NCBI GenBank assembly: GCA_039908095.1
Contig: JAMOBJ010000001.1
Location: 335,771-399,770 of the forward strand
Reading direction: 5' to 3'
DNA: 64,000 nt
Source: Nitrospirae bacterium YQR-1
GTDB taxonomy: Bacteria > Nitrospirota > Thermodesulfovibrionia > Thermodesulfovibrionales > Magnetobacteriaceae
The translations under genes and the position numbers were made by a program. The notes under the pieces are model-generated. The model ran no database searches and was not told the origin of the DNA. It saw nothing but the letters and a program-made list of their open reading frames with translations. Each line of letters begins with the position of its first letter. Positions within the stretch are counted from its first letter, which is position 1. Positions 60,694-64,000 of the stretch are shown here, in pieces.

Positions 60694-61644
60694 ATGTCAA
60701 CAACCGGCTGGCCGGCAGGTCAAAGCAGTGTGTTGCTTGTTGGAGCGCTTGGGTTTTTAGGTAGTGAAATAGCTGATGAGTGTTTGGCTCAGGGAAAGCT
60801 TTTGAGGGTTCTGGTGCGTCCCGGCAGTTTGAAAGATGACCGGAAGTCCAAAAAGGTATCATCGCTGAGGGCTAAAGGTGTGCAAGTACTCGAGGGTTCC
60901 CTTGAGGATACGGAATCTTTAAAAAAAGCCACGGAGGGGGTAAGTGCCGTCATAAGTGCTGTCAGCTTTGATGCAGCACACAAACAAACCGACCTTATAA
61001 ATATTGCTGCGCAGGCAGGTGTGCAGAGATTTATTCCCTCTGACTACGGCTTAAACCCATACTATGTCGGTGTTGGTATTTCCAATGTTATTGACGTGAA
61101 ACTTCGCGTTCATGAGGCTGTGTGGGACAGTAAAATTGGATATACGTTTATATATGCCGGATGCTTAATGCAGTGGTATGCCGTCAATCTAGGGATGCTT
61201 TCTTACCCTGAAACCAACCCTCCTTTTCCGCAGTTTGTTGATGTCTATGGCACAGGTGATAAAAAGGCTGCTTTAACTCTGACAAGGGATGTTGCAAGGG
61301 TTACGGTCAGAGCAGTTGATGACCCTGAAATGCTTTATAAACACATCCATGTAACAGGTGACACTATTTCCCAAAATGAAATGATCCAGATATTTGAATC
61401 AGTCTTCGGCCAACGGGTAGAAAGAATTCCTGTAAGCGACGAGCAACTGCAGAAGACTATTGCAGAGGCGAAGGAGGAGAGGGATTTTTTCAGATTAATC
61501 TCTGCACAACTTGCAAGTTACATATGGATACGGGGCAGCAGTGCCGCCATTCCCGACAATTGTATAGACTCCGGCGTCAGCTATCCGGATATAAAAATGA
61601 CAAAATTTACAGATTATATAAAAACAGTCAAATACAGCCATTAA
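60694..61644 (+). CDS. NmrA/isoflavone-reductase-like NAD(P)-binding protein
   Basis: The 316 residues have a Rossmann fold with LLVGALGFLGSEIADECLAQ (GxxGxxG), VRPGS and RFIPSDYGLNPYYVG. This places it in the atypical short-chain dehydrogenase (NmrA/phenylcoumaran-reductase) group. Members act as NADP-dependent reductases or redox sensors; the substrate is not evident. The following TIM-barrel gene starts 1 bp after its stop, so the two probably form a small catabolic or modification pathway. The upstream gap (60500-60693) is AT-rich with no clear motif. Confidence 0.7.
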   Translation: MSTTGWPAGQSSVLLVGALGFLGSEIADECLAQGKLLRVLVRPGSLKDDRKSKKVSSLRAKGVQVLEGSLEDTESLKKATEGVSAVISAVSFDAAHKQTDLINIAAQAGVQRFIPSDYGLNPYYVGVGISNVIDVKLRVHEAVWDSKIGYTFIYAGCLMQWYAVNLGMLSYPETNPPFPQFVDVYGTGDKKAALTLTRDVARVTVRAVDDPEMLYKHIHVTGDTISQNEMIQIFESVFGQRVERIPVSDEQLQKTIAEAKEERDFFRLISAQLASYIWIRGSSAAIPDNCIDSGVSYPDIKMTKFTDYIKTVKYSH

Positions 61645-61645
61645 A

Positions 61646-62467
61646 GTGTGCCTGAGACAGATCAGAATAGGCAATCAAACGGCATTTTCATCACAGTCAC
61701 CTGAAACTCCTTTTAACTATGCAATAGAGCACTCCTTTGACTCCTTTGAGTGGTTTCCCGATAAAAAAGATTATGGACAGGGCTGGCTTGAACATGAAAT
61801 TACCGGTCTGCAGCGGTGTGAGATACGCACTAAGGCACTGATGCATGGCATAGAGCTTTCCGTTCATGCACCGGTCACGTTTAATCCTCTGAGTAATGAC
61901 GGCGCTGAACGATTTGCCACCACACTTGATTTTGCACTCGATATCGGAGCTACACTTATAAACATACATATGTTTACCGAACAGGGGATACAGGCCTTTG
62001 CTCAAGCTGTAATCCCACTTATTGAGTTAACGGCAAAGCATGGGTTGAAACTCTCAATTGAAAACACAACCACTACGGCGCCGTGGGACTTTAACGAGTT
62101 TTTTACAGTTCTATCAATGTGTAAATCAATAAGTACCAAACATGTCGGAATGTGTCTGGACATAGGTCATGCAAACGTTTTTTACGACACCAGAAATAAT
62201 TTTATTAAATATATTGACTCGCTTTTGGAGACTGTGCCGATAATACATCTGCACATTCATGAAAACTACGGCGATGTTGACAGCCATCTGGCAATTTTTA
62301 CAGGACCCTCATCTGAAAACCCTCTTGGAATGAAATGTTTTATAAAGCGGCTGAAAAAGAGGAATTTTACCGGCATGATGGTTCTTGAGCAGTGGCCTGT
62401 GCCGCCTTCCATCCTTATTGCAGGCAGAAACAGACTGTTAGAGCTGATTAATGACAGCACTGTATAA
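61646..62467 (+). CDS. Sugar phosphate isomerase/epimerase-like TIM-barrel protein
   Basis: The 273-residue protein starts at GTG. It belongs to the AP-endonuclease-2/xylose-isomerase-like barrel family, with metal-site residues in KLSIENTTTT (Glu), MCLDIGHANVF (Asp, His), IIHLHIHENYGDVDSHLAIF (His, Asp, His) and MVLEQWP (Glu). Members isomerise or epimerise sugars, inosose and similar keto compounds. It is coupled to the NmrA-like reductase gene. The actual substrate is unknown. Confidence 0.75.
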   Translation: MCLRQIRIGNQTAFSSQSPETPFNYAIEHSFDSFEWFPDKKDYGQGWLEHEITGLQRCEIRTKALMHGIELSVHAPVTFNPLSNDGAERFATTLDFALDIGATLINIHMFTEQGIQAFAQAVIPLIELTAKHGLKLSIENTTTTAPWDFNEFFTVLSMCKSISTKHVGMCLDIGHANVFYDTRNNFIKYIDSLLETVPIIHLHIHENYGDVDSHLAIFTGPSSENPLGMKCFIKRLKKRNFTGMMVLEQWPVPPSILIAGRNRLLELINDSTV

Positions 62468-62523
62468 AAAGCCCTAAACTTTTTAACCTTACAGTGTTTT
62501 AGTAATAAATTATGGAGGTAAAA

Positions 62524-63036
62524 ATGTCTCAGCAACAGTACTGGAATGAGTTTTATATTTCAAAAGTCCAATTAAACTACTTTGAGTTGTATTTACAAGA
62601 ATCTGAGTTTTACGATAAGACTTTTACTATTATTTTAGCAATAGCGTCAAGTGTCCTTGTACCAATATTGGTATATAAGAAAAACGATCCTGTATATGCT
62701 GTAATTTTAGGTGGTCTTATTGTAATATTGCAAACAGTTGGCATCATCTGTAAATTTTTACCATATAAGGCAAGACTTAAGGCTATGCCGGGTTTAGTGC
62801 GTGAACTTGAGGATTTATTATTAGTTGCAGAGATAAAGTGGTTTAATGTTGCCAATGGCGAACTAACAATTGAGGAAATAAACAAACTTACTGCTGAGCT
62901 CATGACAAAGAAACTAAAAGCTCAACACAATCATTTAAAAGGTATTATTTTACCGGAAAAAGTAAAAACACTAGAAAAGGCAAGGCAAAAAGCAGACACG
63001 TACTTTAACGGCAAATATCCGATTAAGGAGGAGTAG
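62524..63036 (+). CDS. Two-TM membrane protein of unknown function (SLATT-like layout)
   Basis: The 170 residues start at the ATG at 62524, with GGAGG 6 nt upstream; the ATG at 62512 contains the ribosome site. A short amphipathic N-terminus is followed by two adjacent membrane helices (about 30-48, FTIILAIASSVLVPILVY; about 55-77, AVILGGLIVILQTVGIICKF) and a long cytosolic helical tail with a final IPEKV..LEKARQKADTYF-type segment. Two close helices near the N-terminus plus a helical tail resembles SLATT effector proteins, but I cannot confirm that family. It is immediately followed by a small Pro-rich protein gene. Confidence 0.55.
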   Translation: MSQQQYWNEFYISKVQLNYFELYLQESEFYDKTFTIILAIASSVLVPILVYKKNDPVYAVILGGLIVILQTVGIICKFLPYKARLKAMPGLVRELEDLLLVAEIKWFNVANGELTIEEINKLTAELMTKKLKAQHNHLKGIILPEKVKTLEKARQKADTYFNGKYPIKEE

Positions 63037-63204
63037 ATGTTAGATAACACGTTGGATAAAGCACAAGTTTTAGAAGCATCAGGGGTAAAAACTGGAAAGG
63101 GCTTCCCGTCGGTGGATAACCCACGGCCAATGCCGCCGGTAAAGCCACCAAAACCCTCTGTAGAGCCGCCAAAACCCTCTAAAGAAAATGACTCCAACGG
63201 ATAA
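63037..63204 (+). CDS. Small proline-rich protein
   Basis: The 55-residue ORF starts at the ATG directly after the upstream stop (TAGATG), with GGAGGAG 4 nt before it. The C-terminal half is a Pro/Lys repeat (PMPPVKPPKP, then SVEPPKPS twice in variant form). It has no signal peptide or membrane helix. Coupling to the 2-TM gene suggests that they function together. Function unknown. Confidence 0.5.
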   Translation: MLDNTLDKAQVLEASGVKTGKGFPSVDNPRPMPPVKPPKPSVEPPKPSKENDSNG

Positions 63205-63235
63205 AAGAGCCATATTCTTTTACTGAAACGCAACA

Positions 63236-63267
63236 GCAACAAAATGATGCACGCATCATTTTGTTGC
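63236..63267. promoter_or_regulatory. Perfect 15-bp-arm palindrome, candidate activator site 1
   Basis: GCAACAAAATGATGC (63236-63250), AC, GCATCATTTTGTTGC (63253-63267). No T-run follows, so it is not a typical terminator. It is centred about 150 bp upstream of the predicted start point of the sigma-54 promoter at 63376-63391 and shares the half-site GCAACAAAAT with site 2. Confidence 0.55.
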
Positions 63268-63306
63268 GCCTTGGTGTGTCGCCATTTTAGCCTCATTTTT
63301 CAGTAG

Positions 63307-63323
63307 TGCAACAAAATGTTGCA
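63307..63323. promoter_or_regulatory. Palindrome, candidate activator site 2
   Basis: TGCAACA-AAA-TGTTGCA, 7-bp perfect arms, centred about 85-90 bp upstream of the predicted sigma-54 start point. It has the same GCAACA half-site as the larger palindrome at 63236-63267. Confidence 0.55.
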
Positions 63324-63375
63324 GTAACCCACAGTCGGCGAATTATTTTATCTTTTAATATCAGCATGTTATAGC

Positions 63376-63391
63376 TGGCACATGTTTTGCT
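63376..63391 (+). promoter_or_regulatory. Sigma-54 (-24/-12) promoter of the TauE-like gene
   Basis: TGGCAC-ATGTT-TTGCT is an exact match to TGGCACN5TTGCW. It lies 66 bp before the ATG at 63457, leaving about 55 nt of leader with AAGGAGG before the start. Confidence 0.75.
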
Positions 63392-63456
63392 GTCTATTCT
63401 GCGAGTATCAGGCTCTAAGTGTAAATTTATGTAAAAAATCAATAAAGGAGGATTTA

Positions 63457-64000
63457 ATGGGATTTTGCAGAAAAATGTATGTTTTTTTACGTGCCGCCTC
63501 GGCGGAGCACGCCCGGTGGGACTATGAGGTTTCGATGAGTATTATAAAAAACCGCAAGAAAATGCTTATTTTACTCGTTTCCTTGTTACCAATACTGTTG
63601 GTAAGCGTTCTCAATGCAGGGGATATGATAGGGAGCAAGGAGGCGTATGCGCCGGCATTTTACTCAAACCTGATTTTCTTTGTATCCATAGCTGTAGGGT
63701 TGGCGGCAGGGCTGATTACAGGGTGTATCGGAGCCGGCGGCGGGTTTATCATAACACCGGCGCTTATGGCGGCGGGGGTCAAAGGAATACTGGCTGTGGG
63801 CACAGACGTTTTTCATATATTTGCCAAAGCGATAATGGGAACCACGGTACATAAGAAGCTGGGAAATGTCTCGGTTAAACTGGCGGTAGCATTTTTAGCG
63901 GGCTCCGGCGGCGGTACTGTAATCGGGATGGCTCTTGGGTTAAGCAGGGAAATATCCCTGAAACTTGCCGTACAGACCATGTCAGGGACGGCAAAGATGC
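63457..64000 (+). CDS. TauE/SafE-family permease, 5' part, fused at the window edge to proC-derived sequence
   Basis: The gene is open at the right edge, with about 181 residues visible. After a cytoplasmic N-terminus and one helix (about 35-53, KMLILLVSLLPILLVSVL) comes the TauE/SafE signature AVGLAAGLITGCIGAGGGFI, then ALMAAGVKGILAVGTDVFHI and KLAVAFLAGSGGGTVIG. This family exports sulfite/sulfoacetate or similar anions, which would fit sulfur metabolism. From G157 on, MALGLSREISLKLAVQTMSG is not TauE at all: it is ProC sequence (77 bp identical to 57204-57280, inverted), in the same frame. So the visible 3' end is chimeric. Confidence 0.8.
   Translation, partial: MGFCRKMYVFLRAASAEHARWDYEVSMSIIKNRKKMLILLVSLLPILLVSVLNAGDMIGSKEAYAPAFYSNLIFFVSIAVGLAAGLITGCIGAGGGFIITPALMAAGVKGILAVGTDVFHIFAKAIMGTTVHKKLGNVSVKLAVAFLAGSGGGTVIGMALGLSREISLKLAVQTMSGTAKM

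Noticed and set aside
1..64000. tRNA, rRNA or CRISPR arrays
   Set aside because: No T-loop-like GGTTCRAATC context with an acceptor stem, no rRNA-like stretch, and no regularly spaced repeats were seen by eye. A covariance-model search would be decisive.

Overview
The window looks like the chromosome of a Gram-negative, anaerobic sulfur-metabolising bacterium of moderate GC content. Three things point this way: a complete sat / aprBA / qmoABC block, the futalosine-type menaquinone gene mqnA, and a full type II secretion locus with a secretin. My best guess is a Nitrospirota lineage (Thermodesulfovibrio or the magnetotactic Nitrospirota). This rests on gene content and protein style only. There are no rRNA, tRNA or magnetosome genes here to settle it, and a deltaproteobacterial-type sulfate reducer is not excluded.

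Layout. 1-10.5 kb (minus strand): a type II secretion operon in the order gspG-E-F-H-I-J-K-L-M-C-D. It is interrupted between gspH and gspI by a TumE/TumA-like toxin-antitoxin pair and between gspE and gspF by a small inverted-repeat element. 10.8-14.5 kb: a partner-switching module (REC-PP2C-HATPase protein plus STAS protein) followed by a degenerate HD-GYP/PilZ protein. 15-18.6 kb: a sensor kinase and a REC-PAS-kinase, preceded by a decayed kinase tail. 18.7-21.5 kb: mqnA, rtcB and archease. 22-24.7 kb: a TPR protein and ispE. 24.9-34.1 kb: adk, sat, aprBA and qmoABC, the energy core. Sat activates sulfate to APS, AprBA interconverts APS and sulfite, and QmoABC links AprBA to the quinone pool, which mqnA helps to make. 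34.4-38.5 kb: a YkgJ-type protein, two tiny secreted Lys/Ala-rich proteins behind a sigma-54 promoter, then nnr, acpS and pdxJ. 38.7-46.1 kb: kup and three polytopic GT-C-like proteins, two with TPR tails. 46.1-48.9 kb: lgt (frameshifted in a G11 tract) and tkt. 49.5-56.6 kb: a corrinoid protein, a URO-D-type methyltransferase, two large PAS kinases and a response regulator. The last kinase is frameshifted. 56.7-62.5 kb: yggT, proC, a nuclease-like ORF, a NifA-like sigma-54 activator, radC and two metabolic enzymes. 62.5-64 kb: a 2-TM protein plus Pro-rich peptide, then a sigma-54-controlled TauE/SafE-like gene that runs off the end.

The most notable structural signals are these. (1) The last 77 bp of the window are an exact inverted copy of the inside of proC, fused in frame to the TauE-like gene; this is either a rearrangement or an assembly/amplification chimera. 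(2) There are two near-perfect -24/-12 promoters with palindromic upstream sites, in a window that encodes a NifA-like activator. (3) A family of about 100-140 bp inverted-repeat elements sits exactly on gene boundaries. (4) There is an HsbR/HsbA-like switch next to a c-di-GMP-type protein that has lost its HD residues. (5) Sensor-kinase genes show repeated decay. No CRISPR array, phage module or RNA gene was recognised.
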